Origin: an uncultured Bacteroidota bacterium
GTDB lineage: Bacteria > Bacteroidota > Bacteroidia > Bacteroidales > GWA2-32-17
DNA length: 64,000 bases
Direction: 5' to 3'
Assembly (NCBI GenBank): GCA_903837285.1
Contig: CAILUD010000039.1
Coordinates: 1 to 64,000 of the forward strand
The position numbers and the translations under genes are program-made. The notes beneath the pieces were generated by a model. The model worked only from the letters and a program-made list of their open reading frames with translations, was not told where the DNA came from and did no database searches. How positions within the stretch are numbered: position 1 is the stretch's first letter; each line of letters starts with the position of its first letter. Below are positions 10,086-18,455 of the stretch, one piece after another.

Positions 10086-11099
10086 TCACAAAAAGTTAAC
10101 TTCAGTTTCTAGTTTTATTCCAAATTTATCAAAAACCGATTTTTTAATATTTTCTGATAGATTTATTATCTCAATTCCTTTAGCATTTCCATAATTTACA
10201 AGAACAAGTGCTTGTTTTTTGTGAACTCCTACATTGCCTATTTGCTTGCCTTTCCATCCGCATTGTTCAATTAACCACCCTGCAGCTAGTTTTACTTCCG
10301 TTTCAGAAAATTTGTACACTGGTGCATTCGCAAATATTTTTATAATTTCTTCGGCTTTTTTAATTTTTACAATTGGATTTTTAAAAAAACTACCTGCGTT
10401 ACCCATTTCTTTTGGGTCGGGAAGTTTAGAAGTTCTTATAAATATTACTGATTCTCTTATTGATTTTAAACTTACCTCATTGTGCTTTTTTAATTCTTCG
10501 CTTAAAGCTCCGTAACTTGTATTGAAATTATGATTTGTGTTTGTAAGTTTATAAGTAGTAGAAATAATTAACCAATTGTTTTTAAAATCAGTTTTAAAAA
10601 TACTTGTTCTATATCCGAATTTGCATTCGTTATTTGTTAATGTTATTTTTTCTCCTGTTTCAATATTGTAAAGCTCTACAGATTCCATGCAATCTTTAAT
10701 TTCTACACCAAATGCACCAATATTCTGAACAGGTGCGGCTCCGCAATTTCCGGGAATTAATGAAAGATTTTCAATGCCACTTAAATTATTTGTTACGCAG
10801 AAATTAACAAAGTCGTCCCAAACTTCACCGGCAAAAACTTTTACAAGGGAAGAGTCTTTATTTTCTTCAATTATTACAATTCCTTTAAAATTCGGGTGGA
10901 TAATGGTTCCGGCAAAATCTTTTGTAAATAAAATATTCGAACCACCTCCAAGAATATAATATGGTTCTGATTTTAATATTTCTGTTTTATGAAAATTTGT
11001 TAGATCATTTATATCAGAAATTTCAATAAAAGTCTTTGCAATAGCTTCTATCCCAAAACTGTTTAGTGACTTAAGCGATATGTTATTATTTATTTCCAT
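10086..11099 (-). CDS. murB: UDP-N-acetylenolpyruvoylglucosamine reductase (MurB)
   Basis: Cytoplasmic FAD/NADPH enzyme that reduces UDP-GlcNAc-enolpyruvate to UDP-MurNAc, the second committed step of peptidoglycan precursor synthesis. Motifs: YYILGGGSNILF (FAD-binding), IPGNCGAAPVQNIGAFGVEI (the GxVGAxPxQNIGAYG family motif with minor changes), YRTSIFK, NAGSFFKNP with the catalytic Ser, and the C-terminal AAGWLIEQCGWKGKQIGNVGVH. The presence of the inserted Tyr-loop region and the NAGSFFKNP wording place it with type I (E. coli-like) MurB. I prefer the ATG at 11097-11099 (337 residues, MEINNNISLKSLNSFG) over one five codons upstream. It is convergent with the upstream membrane protein gene and separated from it by the nested repeat. 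Confidence 0.96.
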   Translation of the reverse strand: MEINNNISLKSLNSFGIEAIAKTFIEISDINDLTNFHKTEILKSEPYYILGGGSNILFTKDFAGTIIHPNFKGIVIIEENKDSSLVKVFAGEVWDDFVNFCVTNNLSGIENLSLIPGNCGAAPVQNIGAFGVEIKDCMESVELYNIETGEKITLTNNECKFGYRTSIFKTDFKNNWLIISTTYKLTNTNHNFNTSYGALSEELKKHNEVSLKSIRESVIFIRTSKLPDPKEMGNAGSFFKNPIVKIKKAEEIIKIFANAPVYKFSETEVKLAAGWLIEQCGWKGKQIGNVGVHKKQALVLVNYGNAKGIEIINLSENIKKSVFDKFGIKLETEVNFL

Positions 11100-11190
11100 A
11101 TAAATTACCGACAAAGTTAAATTTTTCTTATTATTAAGCGTTTAATACATGCTCGAATATTATTTTTATTTTTACAGAAAAATATACTAA

Positions 11191-12294
11191 TTGAAAAGGA
11201 TTATAGTTTCGGTTACTAATGATTTGGTTTCAGATAATCGTGTACACAAAGTATGCACTAGTCTTGAATCAATGGGAAATAAAGTATTGCTGATTGGCAG
11301 AAAATTTTCTAATTCACATTCTGTAAACCGAGATTATAAAATAAAAAGGTTCTCATTATTGTTTAATAAGGGTCCATTATTTTATGCTGAATACAATTTT
11401 AGATTATTTTTTCTGCTATTATTTTCAAGAGCCGATATTTACCTGGCAAATGACCTCGATACTTTGTATGCTAATTATTTGGCATCTAAAATTAGGGGCA
11501 AAGTATTAGTTTACGATAGCCATGAGTATTTTACCGAAGTTCCGGAACTTATTGGAAGAAACTTTGTAAGAAACTTCTGGCTTAGAATTGAAAAAAGAAT
11601 TATTCCAAAATTAAAATATGCTTATACTGTTTGTCAATCTTTATCTGATGAATATTATAAAAAATATAATGTTAAATTTTCTGTATTAAGAAATGTTCCT
11701 TTTAAACTCGATAAAACAATATGTACAAATAAAAAAATATTTCCTGTTGATAAAAAGATAATTATTTATCAAGGTGCATTAAATATTGGACGAGGAATAG
11801 AGTCTGTTATTAAGTCAATCAAATTTCTTGAAAATGTAAATTTTGTTATAATAGGTGATGGCGATATTCGAGAACAGTTGAAAGATCTTGTTATGAGTGA
11901 AAATGTAAGCGAGCAAGTTTTTTTTACAGGTAAAATTCCATTAGAGGAACTTACAGAATATACAGTTTCTGCTCATTTAGGAATTTCATTGGAAGAAAAT
12001 ATGGGTTTAAATTATTTTTATTCGCTTCCAAATAAAATATTTGATTACATACAAGCAGGGATTCCAGTTTTGGCATCAGATTTCCCTGAAATGAAAAGAA
12101 TAATTGAAAGCTATAATGTTGGTGTTTGTACTTTGGAAAGAGATCCTAAGAAACTTGCAGAAATAATAAAATCAATGCTTTTTGATGAATCTGTAAGAGA
12201 TATATGGAAAAAAAATACTATAAAAGCTGCTGCCGAACTTTGTTGGGAAAATGAAGAAAAAGTATTTAAAGATATTATTAAAAATATTTCCTGA
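11191..12294 (+). CDS. Glycosyltransferase, GT-B fold, family 4-like
   Basis: A 367-residue cytosolic or membrane-associated sugar transferase. The start is a TTG at 11191 giving MKRIIVSVTNDLVSDNRVHKV, the usual N-terminus of this group (first strand, then DxRVxK), and no ATG lies nearby. The middle has the acceptor-domain motif YDSHEYFTE. The C-terminal Rossmann half has IYQGALNIGRGIESVI, VIIGDGD, VFFTGKIPLEEL and LPNKIFDYIQAGIPVLASDFPE, which is the nucleotide-sugar-binding and E-x7-E-like region. The donor and acceptor cannot be read from the sequence. No other polysaccharide gene adjoins it. It ends 2 bp before the convergent Fur-family gene. Confidence 0.88.
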   Translation: MKRIIVSVTNDLVSDNRVHKVCTSLESMGNKVLLIGRKFSNSHSVNRDYKIKRFSLLFNKGPLFYAEYNFRLFFLLLFSRADIYLANDLDTLYANYLASKIRGKVLVYDSHEYFTEVPELIGRNFVRNFWLRIEKRIIPKLKYAYTVCQSLSDEYYKKYNVKFSVLRNVPFKLDKTICTNKKIFPVDKKIIIYQGALNIGRGIESVIKSIKFLENVNFVIIGDGDIREQLKDLVMSENVSEQVFFTGKIPLEELTEYTVSAHLGISLEENMGLNYFYSLPNKIFDYIQAGIPVLASDFPEMKRIIESYNVGVCTLERDPKKLAEIIKSMLFDESVRDIWKKNTIKAAAELCWENEEKVFKDIIKNIS

Positions 12295-12296
12295 TT

Positions 12297-12746
12297 TTAT
12301 TTTTTACAATCACCACATGTACCATATATATACAGAGAATGAAAAATTGGTTCAAAGTCGGTGTTTTGCTGAACCGATTTAATTATTTCATGTAATCTCG
12401 GATCGCAGAATTCTGTTACTTTTGAGCACTTAATGCAAATTAAATGATCATGTTGACGGCATGCATAAGATTTCTCAAACTGAGCTATGTTTTTTCCGAA
12501 TTGATGCTTAATGACTAAGTTAGAGTCCAAAAGTAGCTCAATAGTATTATAAAGAGTAGCACGACTAACACGATAATTTTTATTTTTCATAAAAATATAT
12601 AGCGTCTCTATATCAAAATGCCCGGTTTGTGAATATATTTCATCTAAAATAGCATAGCGTTCAGGAGTTTTACGATGACCTTTTTTCTCAAGATATGTTG
12701 TAAATAGCTGAACAACTGTAGATTTTATGCTTTTTGTATTAGTCAT
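12297..12746 (-). CDS. Fur-family metal-responsive transcriptional regulator
   Basis: A 149-residue DNA-binding repressor. The winged helix is at about residues 14-85 ([18 protein letters not shown], then [20 protein letters not shown]). The metal-binding half shows HDH at 99-101, the structural zinc pair CIKC at 104-107 and CGDC at 144-147. The family includes Fur (iron), PerR (peroxide) and Zur (zinc); the residues visible do not settle which. The 217-bp AT-rich gap up to gpsA is divergent and probably carries both promoters. The stop codon is 2 bp from that of the convergent glycosyltransferase, so the two transcripts probably overlap. Confidence 0.93.
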   Translation of the reverse strand: MTNTKSIKSTVVQLFTTYLEKKGHRKTPERYAILDEIYSQTGHFDIETLYIFMKNKNYRVSRATLYNTIELLLDSNLVIKHQFGKNIAQFEKSYACRQHDHLICIKCSKVTEFCDPRLHEIIKSVQQNTDFEPIFHSLYIYGTCGDCKK

Positions 12747-12963
12747 TTCGTTAGTGATTTATAAATGCTAAATTAATTATTATTTTTTATTTATACAAAT
12801 TCTAAATATAAATAGTGTTTCGTTAATTATTGTAATTATCATATAATGTGTTCTATATGAATAAAAATAAAAAAAAGTATAATAGGTTAATTTCTTTTTA
12901 AAACTTAATTTATTCAATAAATTAAAAATATGTAGGTTTAACGTTTGTTTAAATATTTTTAAT

Positions 12964-13962
12964 ATGTCTGATAATCTTAAAATTGGAGTAATAGGAGAGG
13001 GCAGTTGGGCGACTGCAATTATTAAAATTCTTCAGCAAAACCTTAAAAATTTCTTTTGGGTTGTTCGCGAAGAAGAAATGGCGGCACAAATTAAAGAAAC
13101 CGGACATAATCCGTTATATCTTAGCGATGTCGAAATACATAAAGATGTAGTTTCCATTGTGCCTACTGTTAAAGAATTAATAGAGAAGTCTGATATAATT
13201 TTAATGATACTCCCGGCTGCATTTATAGAGTCGAGTTTAGAAGGAGTTTCTGTTGCTGATTTTAAAAATAAATATATTTTTTCTGCCACAAAAGGTATGA
13301 TTCCTTCATGTCATAAAACAGTGTGTACATATTTTAATGAAAACTTTCATGTCCCATTTGATCATTTAGGGTTTATTTCTGGTCCGTCGCATGCTGAAGA
13401 AGTTGCATTAGAAAGATTAACATTTTTAACTGTACTTTCTTCTAATTCTGAAATGGCCCAAAATATAGGCAATATGCTTAATTGTCGTTTTATCAAAACT
13501 ATTATTTCAGACGATGTTATAGGGGCAGAATATGTTACTGTTTTGAAAAATGTTATGGCAATTGCTACAGGTGTTTGCCATGGTTTAGGTTATGGTGATA
13601 ATTATATTTCGGTATTGGTTTCAAATGCAATTCGCGAAATAGAACATTTTTTAACTATTGTAGCTCCATCAAATAGAAAACTTCTGAATTATGTTTATCT
13701 TGGTGATCTTATTGTAACAAGCTATTCGCAATTTAGCAGAAACAGAACCTTTGGTGCTATGTTAGGAAAAGGCTATACTGTTAAATCTGCTCAATTAGAA
13801 ATGAGTATGATTGCAGAAGGTTATTATGCTGCAAATAGTATAAATGAAATTTGTGTTGAAAAGAATATCGAAATGCCTATTGTTCAGGCATTGTATAGGA
13901 TATTATACGAAAAATATTCCCCGTCTGTAGAAATGAAACTATTAACCGATAAACTCAAATAA
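12964..13962 (+). CDS. gpsA: Glycerol-3-phosphate dehydrogenase [NAD(P)+]
   Basis: Cytoplasmic enzyme reducing dihydroxyacetone phosphate to sn-glycerol 3-phosphate for phospholipid synthesis. Of 332 residues, the N-terminal Rossmann motif is GVIGEGSWATAI (residues 8-19), the middle has SATKGM and GPSHAEEV, and the catalytic Lys sits in EYVTVLKNVMAIATGVCHGLGYGDN. The C-terminal half has the family RNRTFGAMLGKG and AEGYYAANSI segments. Its stop codon abuts the pgi start (TAA then ATG with no spacer), so the two genes are almost certainly cotranscribed and translationally coupled. Confidence 0.97.
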   Translation: MSDNLKIGVIGEGSWATAIIKILQQNLKNFFWVVREEEMAAQIKETGHNPLYLSDVEIHKDVVSIVPTVKELIEKSDIILMILPAAFIESSLEGVSVADFKNKYIFSATKGMIPSCHKTVCTYFNENFHVPFDHLGFISGPSHAEEVALERLTFLTVLSSNSEMAQNIGNMLNCRFIKTIISDDVIGAEYVTVLKNVMAIATGVCHGLGYGDNYISVLVSNAIREIEHFLTIVAPSNRKLLNYVYLGDLIVTSYSQFSRNRTFGAMLGKGYTVKSAQLEMSMIAEGYYAANSINEICVEKNIEMPIVQALYRILYEKYSPSVEMKLLTDKLK

Positions 13963-15321
13963 ATGGAACCGATAATTTTAAGTGTTGACCAGGTTTTTGC
14001 AACTGCACCCGAAAATGAAATTCTAAGTCTAAAAGAAGATGTAAAAAAACACATCAATGCACTTTACCAGAAAACCGGAAAAGGTAATGATTATCTTGGA
14101 TGGGTCGATTTACCAACAAGAACATCTGATCATTTGTTAAAAGAAATTCAGGATGCCGCTAATGCGTTAAGAGAAAAAATTGAAGTGTTAGTTGTTATCG
14201 GTATAGGCGGTTCTTATTTAGGTGCTAAATCTGTGATAGATATTTTATCGCATAATTTTAATGCTTTACTTCCTGATAGAAAAAAGCCAATTATTCTTTA
14301 TGCAGGACAAAATATTGGTGAAGATTATTTGTTCGAACTTCTTGAGGTTCTTGAAAATTATGACTATGGGATAACAATAATCTCAAAATCTGGAACTACT
14401 ACAGAACCTGCAATTGCTTTCAGGTTGTTACGTCATCATCTGGAAACAAAATACGGAAAAGATGAAGCTAAGAAAAGAATTGTTGCCATTACCGATGAGA
14501 AAAAAGGAGCATTAATTGATTTGGCAAAAAAGGAAGGTTATAAGACTTTTGTTATTCCTGATGATGTAGGTGGTAGGTATTCTGTTTTAACTCCGGTTGG
14601 TTTATTTCCAATTGCTGTTGCTGGTGGTGATATTTTTGCAATAATGAAAGGTGCAAAACACATGATGGAACTTACAAATGCTAAAGTTCCTTTTGAAGAA
14701 AATCCTGCTGCATTATATGCAGCGGCTCGCTATTGTCTTTCTACTAAAGGAAAGCATATTGAAATAATGGTGAATTTTACTCCACGTATGCATAATTTTG
14801 CAGAATGGTGGAAACAACTTTATGGCGAAAGTGAAGGTAAACAAGGAAAGGGAATTTTTCCTGCAAGTGTTGATTTTACTACAGATTTGCATTCCATGGG
14901 ACAATATATTCAGGATGGACAAAGAAATCTTTTCGAAACAGTATTGTCAGTTTCTGAACCAAGAAACAGTTTAGCAATTCCTCATGAAAATGATGATTCT
15001 GATGGCTTAAATTTTATCAGCTATAAACCTTTGAGTTATGTTAATAAAATGGCCCAGTTGGGCACTTTGTTAGCTCATGTTGATGGTGGTGTTCCAAATA
15101 TTCTTATCGAAATTCCTAAATTAAATGAGAATTACATCGGACAACTTATTTATATGTTTGAAATGGCATGCGGAATAAGTGGATATTTGCTTGATGTTAA
15201 TCCTTTTGATCAGCCCGGAGTTGAGGAATACAAGCGTAATATGTTTGCATTGTTAGGCAAGCCCGGTTGTGAAGAAGAATCAGAAAAGATAAGGAACAGA
15301 ATTGATAAAATGTTTAAATAG
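13963..15321 (+). CDS. pgi: Glucose-6-phosphate isomerase
   Basis: Interconverts glucose 6-phosphate and fructose 6-phosphate. At 452 residues it is the short bacterial form (about 450) rather than the 550-residue form of E. coli and eukaryotes. Motifs: VIGIGGSYLGAKSVID (near residue 80), IISKSGTTTEPAIAFR (sugar-phosphate loop), VGGRYSVLTPVGLFPIAVAGGD, GESEGKQGKGIFPASVDFTTDLHSMGQ with the catalytic Glu, and a C-terminal NPFDQPGVEEYKRNMF with the catalytic Lys. The start follows directly on the gpsA stop codon. Together the pair links hexose phosphates to glycerolipid precursors. Confidence 0.97.
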   Translation: MEPIILSVDQVFATAPENEILSLKEDVKKHINALYQKTGKGNDYLGWVDLPTRTSDHLLKEIQDAANALREKIEVLVVIGIGGSYLGAKSVIDILSHNFNALLPDRKKPIILYAGQNIGEDYLFELLEVLENYDYGITIISKSGTTTEPAIAFRLLRHHLETKYGKDEAKKRIVAITDEKKGALIDLAKKEGYKTFVIPDDVGGRYSVLTPVGLFPIAVAGGDIFAIMKGAKHMMELTNAKVPFEENPAALYAAARYCLSTKGKHIEIMVNFTPRMHNFAEWWKQLYGESEGKQGKGIFPASVDFTTDLHSMGQYIQDGQRNLFETVLSVSEPRNSLAIPHENDDSDGLNFISYKPLSYVNKMAQLGTLLAHVDGGVPNILIEIPKLNENYIGQLIYMFEMACGISGYLLDVNPFDQPGVEEYKRNMFALLGKPGCEEESEKIRNRIDKMFK

Positions 15322-15347
15322 TTTTTTGCGCAACCTTTCTTTCTCAT

Positions 15348-15380
15348 TGTTTCGTGTCTTCCGCCGCGGCGGACGAAACA
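15348..15380. repeat. Hairpin with an embedded 14-bp GC-rich palindrome
   Basis: Outer arms TGTTTCGT (15348-15355) and ACGAAACA (15373-15380) enclose a perfect 14-bp palindrome TCCGCCGCGGCGGA (15360-15373). It lies 26 bp after the pgi stop. A near-identical palindrome occurs inside another hairpin at 21284-21297. No T-run follows, so a terminator role is unproven. Confidence 0.75.
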
Positions 15381-15401
15381 AAATTTTATATAGTAAATTA
15401 T

Positions 15402-15422
15402 AGGTTCGTGAGACACGAACCT
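15402..15422. repeat. Perfect hairpin just upstream of the EamA transporter gene
   Basis: Nine-base arms AGGTTCGTG and CACGAACCT enclose a 3-base loop AGA. The right arm ends 13 bp before the ATG at 15436, so if transcribed it would sit in the leader next to the start codon. Its arm core resembles the outer arms of the neighbouring hairpin at 15348-15380 (TTCGTGTCT), suggesting relatedness. Confidence 0.75.
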
Positions 15423-15435
15423 AGGAAAAAGTTAT

Positions 15436-16323
15436 ATGATTAAGAACCCGCAAACAAAAGGTTATTTATTTGCATTGGCGGCCGCATTTACTGCAACAAA
15501 CACATATTTTGCAAGTAAGCATATTTTAAATTTTGTTACAGTTTTTCAGTTTGGAATATTATGGTATGGGTTCGGGCTTTTTTATAATTCGGTTTATTTA
15601 ACCGTTACAGGAAAAGTAAGAGAAACCTTTACGTTTTCTTTTAAGGCTTTTTTAATGCTTCTGGTTTTTGCCGTTTTAGAAGTTATTTCAACTACGTGTT
15701 TCTTTACAGCGATTAAATTGGTTGATAATCCTGCTATCGTTTCTTTTTTAGTGAATTTATCGCCAGCTTTGGTCACGTTGTTAGGGATGTTATTGCTTAA
15801 AGAAAAATTTAGTTTAAGAGAGGGGTTAGGAATAATACTCGCAATAACCGGAGCTTTTCTAATTAGTTTTAAATGGAGTTTAAATATTCATTCTCTTTTT
15901 GTTACTGGTAGTGAACTTGTTTTAATATCTGTATTATGTTTGTCGTTAAATGTTATTATAGCTAAAAAATATATTAGTGAACTAAAGCCTCAATTGCTTG
16001 CTATTACAAGGGTTATTGGTTTGTTTACATTTTCATTAATTGCTATATCATTTTCAAAAGATACTTTTAGTTTTCCAAAGGAGGCTGTTGTTTTTGCAAT
16101 GTATGGTGCTTTGGTTGGTCCTTTTTTTGGTGCCTATGCGCAATATTTTGCATTAAAATATATTCCAGCTTCAAAAGCAATGATTATTCAATCATCAAAA
16201 AGCTTTTTAATATTATTTATGGCATTTTTTGTTTTAGGTCTATGGCCTTTGTGGATTCAAGTTGTTGGCGGTGTGTTAACTATTACCGGAATAATTTTGG
16301 TAACGGTTAAGTTGAAAAAATGA
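15436..16323 (+). CDS. EamA-domain (DMT superfamily) transporter
   Basis: A 295-residue inner-membrane permease with ten predicted helices in two five-helix halves, the standard EamA layout. Helix 4 and its following loop carry the family-like NPAIVSFLVNLSPALVTLLGMLLLKEKFSLREGLGIILAITGAFLIS, here broken into parts: NPAIVSFLVNLSPALVTLLG and then LLLKEKFSLREGLGI. The second half has FGAYAQYFALKYIPASKAMI and GGVLTITGIILV. Substrates in this superfamily range from amino acids to metabolites and cannot be predicted. It is convergent with the PorV/PorQ-family gene with only 15 bp between stop codons. A hairpin lies immediately before the start. Confidence 0.92.
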   Translation: MIKNPQTKGYLFALAAAFTATNTYFASKHILNFVTVFQFGILWYGFGLFYNSVYLTVTGKVRETFTFSFKAFLMLLVFAVLEVISTTCFFTAIKLVDNPAIVSFLVNLSPALVTLLGMLLLKEKFSLREGLGIILAITGAFLISFKWSLNIHSLFVTGSELVLISVLCLSLNVIIAKKYISELKPQLLAITRVIGLFTFSLIAISFSKDTFSFPKEAVVFAMYGALVGPFFGAYAQYFALKYIPASKAMIIQSSKSFLILFMAFFVLGLWPLWIQVVGGVLTITGIILVTVKLKK

Positions 16324-16338
16324 AACTGTAAAATACTC

Positions 16339-17406
16339 TTATTTCTTATCCAGGCTATAATAAACCGAAAATACATTTGAGTAAAGAGCAATTGATTGGT
16401 CGCCAATATCAGTTAACGCGTAGTCTAAACCAAATCGTTTATAGCGAATTCCAATTCCAATATTTGGCTGGAATGTAGTTTCTTCTTTTCCGTCAATATT
16501 TGGTACTTTTTGAATATTTCCAACTCCCATTCTTAAGTAAACTAATTTATTATAAGAAAACTCAAACCCAATGTGAGGATCAATGCTTATAGGATCAGAT
16601 TTAATTAGTACATCACGTTTTCCATCAAAAGTCAAATCGCTATTAAATTCTGCTAAGCCATCAAATTTCTTGTAAATATGAAAACGATATGCTGCACCAA
16701 GCATTAGTTTAGGCATAGTAATCTCCAATCCGTTTTTTGGAATCTCATTACCTGTTTTTATAAATGCTTCTTCAAATGTTGAGGTATTAAATTTCCATGC
16801 ATTAAAAGTTGTGGTAATATCTCTTGCCATTGCTCCAAATGTCCATTTACCTTTATCGTATTGTGCACTTGCATCAATGCCAAAACCCCATGCAGAGGCA
16901 AATTTGCCAGCAACTCTTCTTATAATTTTTGCATTTGCTCCGTAACGTAATCCGGGAATAGTTGACTTACGTGCATAGCTGAACATAAAAGCATAATCGG
17001 CTATAGAAAAACTCGAAATTTTATCGTAATTAATATTACCATTATTATCAACTAAATCTAAAGTATTTGGAATATCGTCAACACCAAAGCGAATAAGTGT
17101 AAATCCAATTGCAGAAGAATCTGAATTTTTTATTGCAACAGCACCATAATCAAGTTTTGCAATTCCGGCAAAATATTCAGCATGCATTAATCCCATATTA
17201 AGATTATGCTCAAGATTTAAAAGTCCTGAAGGATTCCAATAACCTGCTGTAACATCATTAACTGAGGCTACTGATGAATTTGCCATAGCTAAAGAACGAG
17301 CTCCCACGCCAACAGATAAAAATTCGTTACTATATTTTGGTGCCTGTGCAAAACTGCTTGAGACAAAAATAAGTAACGATATGATAATCAGGATATTCTT
17401 TGGCAT
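16339..17406 (-). CDS. PorV/PorQ family outer-membrane protein
   Basis: A 355-residue protein with a signal peptide ending near SSSFAQ. The start of the mature protein, FLSVGVGARSLAMANSSVA...AGYWNPSGL, is the hallmark of the PorV/PorQ family (formerly UPF0164), which are FadL-like outer-membrane barrels. PorV shuttles T9SS substrates to the surface attachment complex, and PorQ supports the attachment step; other members have no known role. The C-terminal strand LYSNVFSVYYSLDKK is compatible with a barrel end. Whether this is PorV itself is not certain because it is not next to other machinery genes here. Confidence 0.88.
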   Translation of the reverse strand: MPKNILIIISLLIFVSSSFAQAPKYSNEFLSVGVGARSLAMANSSVASVNDVTAGYWNPSGLLNLEHNLNMGLMHAEYFAGIAKLDYGAVAIKNSDSSAIGFTLIRFGVDDIPNTLDLVDNNGNINYDKISSFSIADYAFMFSYARKSTIPGLRYGANAKIIRRVAGKFASAWGFGIDASAQYDKGKWTFGAMARDITTTFNAWKFNTSTFEEAFIKTGNEIPKNGLEITMPKLMLGAAYRFHIYKKFDGLAEFNSDLTFDGKRDVLIKSDPISIDPHIGFEFSYNKLVYLRMGVGNIQKVPNIDGKEETTFQPNIGIGIRYKRFGLDYALTDIGDQSIALYSNVFSVYYSLDKK

Positions 17407-17565
17407 AAGTTGATGTTTTCTTATTAATGTAAAAATAATAATTTTAAGCTATTGTAAAAGCATTGTAAATTAACTTATTTTTGTTCGGATTATTGCATGT
17501 TTGTACTAAAAATTAAAACAAAGCAAAAACTCTGACTTGTTTTTAAAATAAATATTTTCTAAAAA

Positions 17566-18315
17566 ATGAATCCAATAAAGCATATTCCAAATTTTATTAC
17601 CTCTCTTAATGTATTGGCTGGTTGTCTTTCTATTGTTGCTTCGGTTGAAGGCTTTCCTGTTTTAGCCTCTTTATTGATTTTAATTGCAGCTGTTTTTGAT
17701 TTTTTTGATGGCTTTTTTGCACGCCTTTTAAAAGCTTATTCTGACATTGGTAAAGAACTGGATTCTTTGGCCGATGTAATTAGTTTTGGTGTAGCTCCTG
17801 CTTTTATAGTTTTTAGTCTTTTAAAATCAGTGCTTTGTATTAATGATATTACATTTGAAACAATTACAATTACAGAAATATTATTGTTATCATCACCTTT
17901 TTTATTAGTAGTTTTTTCCGCTTTAAGGCTTGCAAAATTTAATGTTGATACCCGTCAGACTTCATCTTTTATTGGATTGCCAACGCCTGCAAACGCAATT
18001 TTAATAGCTTCTTTGCCTTTGATTATGGCTTACACTGGAAGTATGAAATATTTTTTTATTTTTTTAAATCTAAAATTTTTATTGCCATTAATTTTTATTC
18101 AATGTTTTCTTTTGGTTAGCCCGATACCAATGTTTGCGCTTAAATTTAAAAATTTAGCTTTAAAGGAAAATTTAATAAGGTATATTTTTTTAATTCTAGT
18201 GATTGTATTAATAATTGCATTTAAAATAGTTGCAATGCCACTGGTAATTGTACTTTATGTTATTTTAAGTATAATTAATGCAATAGTTTGTAAATTCTTC
18301 TGCAAAAAACATTAA
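17566..18315 (+). CDS. pssA: CDP-diacylglycerol--serine O-phosphatidyltransferase
   Basis: Integral membrane enzyme that makes phosphatidylserine, precursor of phosphatidylethanolamine. The CDP-alcohol phosphatidyltransferase motif D-G-x2-A-R-x8-G-x3-D-x3-D is intact as DGFFARLLKAYSDIGKELD followed by SLAD. The N-terminus has HIPNFITSLNVLAGCLSI and the middle has FIGLPTPANAI, both typical of the PssA subgroup rather than phosphatidylglycerophosphate synthase. Length is 249 residues with about seven or eight helices. It is upstream of polA on the same strand, but a repeat-bearing promoter-like stretch separates the two. Confidence 0.93.
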   Translation: MNPIKHIPNFITSLNVLAGCLSIVASVEGFPVLASLLILIAAVFDFFDGFFARLLKAYSDIGKELDSLADVISFGVAPAFIVFSLLKSVLCINDITFETITITEILLLSSPFLLVVFSALRLAKFNVDTRQTSSFIGLPTPANAILIASLPLIMAYTGSMKYFFIFLNLKFLLPLIFIQCFLLVSPIPMFALKFKNLALKENLIRYIFLILVIVLIIAFKIVAMPLVIVLYVILSIINAIVCKFFCKKH

Positions 18316-18394
18316 TTGGTTTTTTTTACTTTTCTCTTAGGGATGCCTATGATCTGTCACTTTTTACTTTTCCCGAAAGGATTCTTGTGGAAAA

Positions 18395-18442
18395 GTACTT
18401 TAGACATTTTAGTCACTTTAGACACTTTTTTTCTATATTTAC
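18395..18442 (+). promoter_or_regulatory. polA upstream region: 9-bp tandem repeat running into a TATATTTAC promoter-like box
   Basis: Between pssA and polA a 9-bp unit recurs in tandem: CTTTAGACA, TTTTAGTCA, CTTTAGACA, then CTTTTTTT. It is followed at 18434-18442 by TATATTTAC, which fits the Bacteroidota -7 element TAnnTTTG/A-C. The box is 13 bp before the polA ATG at 18456. A very similar arrangement precedes mutS (29028-29080). Promoter activity is inferred from motif fit only. Confidence 0.5.
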
Positions 18443-18455
18443 AAAAAATCCTTAT

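Noticed and set aside
12747-12963. Possible Fur or PerR box (TAATTA-TTG-TAATTA at about 12824)
   Set aside because: The gap is so AT-rich that such palindromes arise easily; there is no good match to a 19-bp Fur box.
18387-18455. 23-codon N-terminal extension of polA
   Set aside because: It encodes only the 9-bp tandem repeat (HFSHFRHFF) and family members start at MSKKLFLLDA; the promoter-like box lies inside it.
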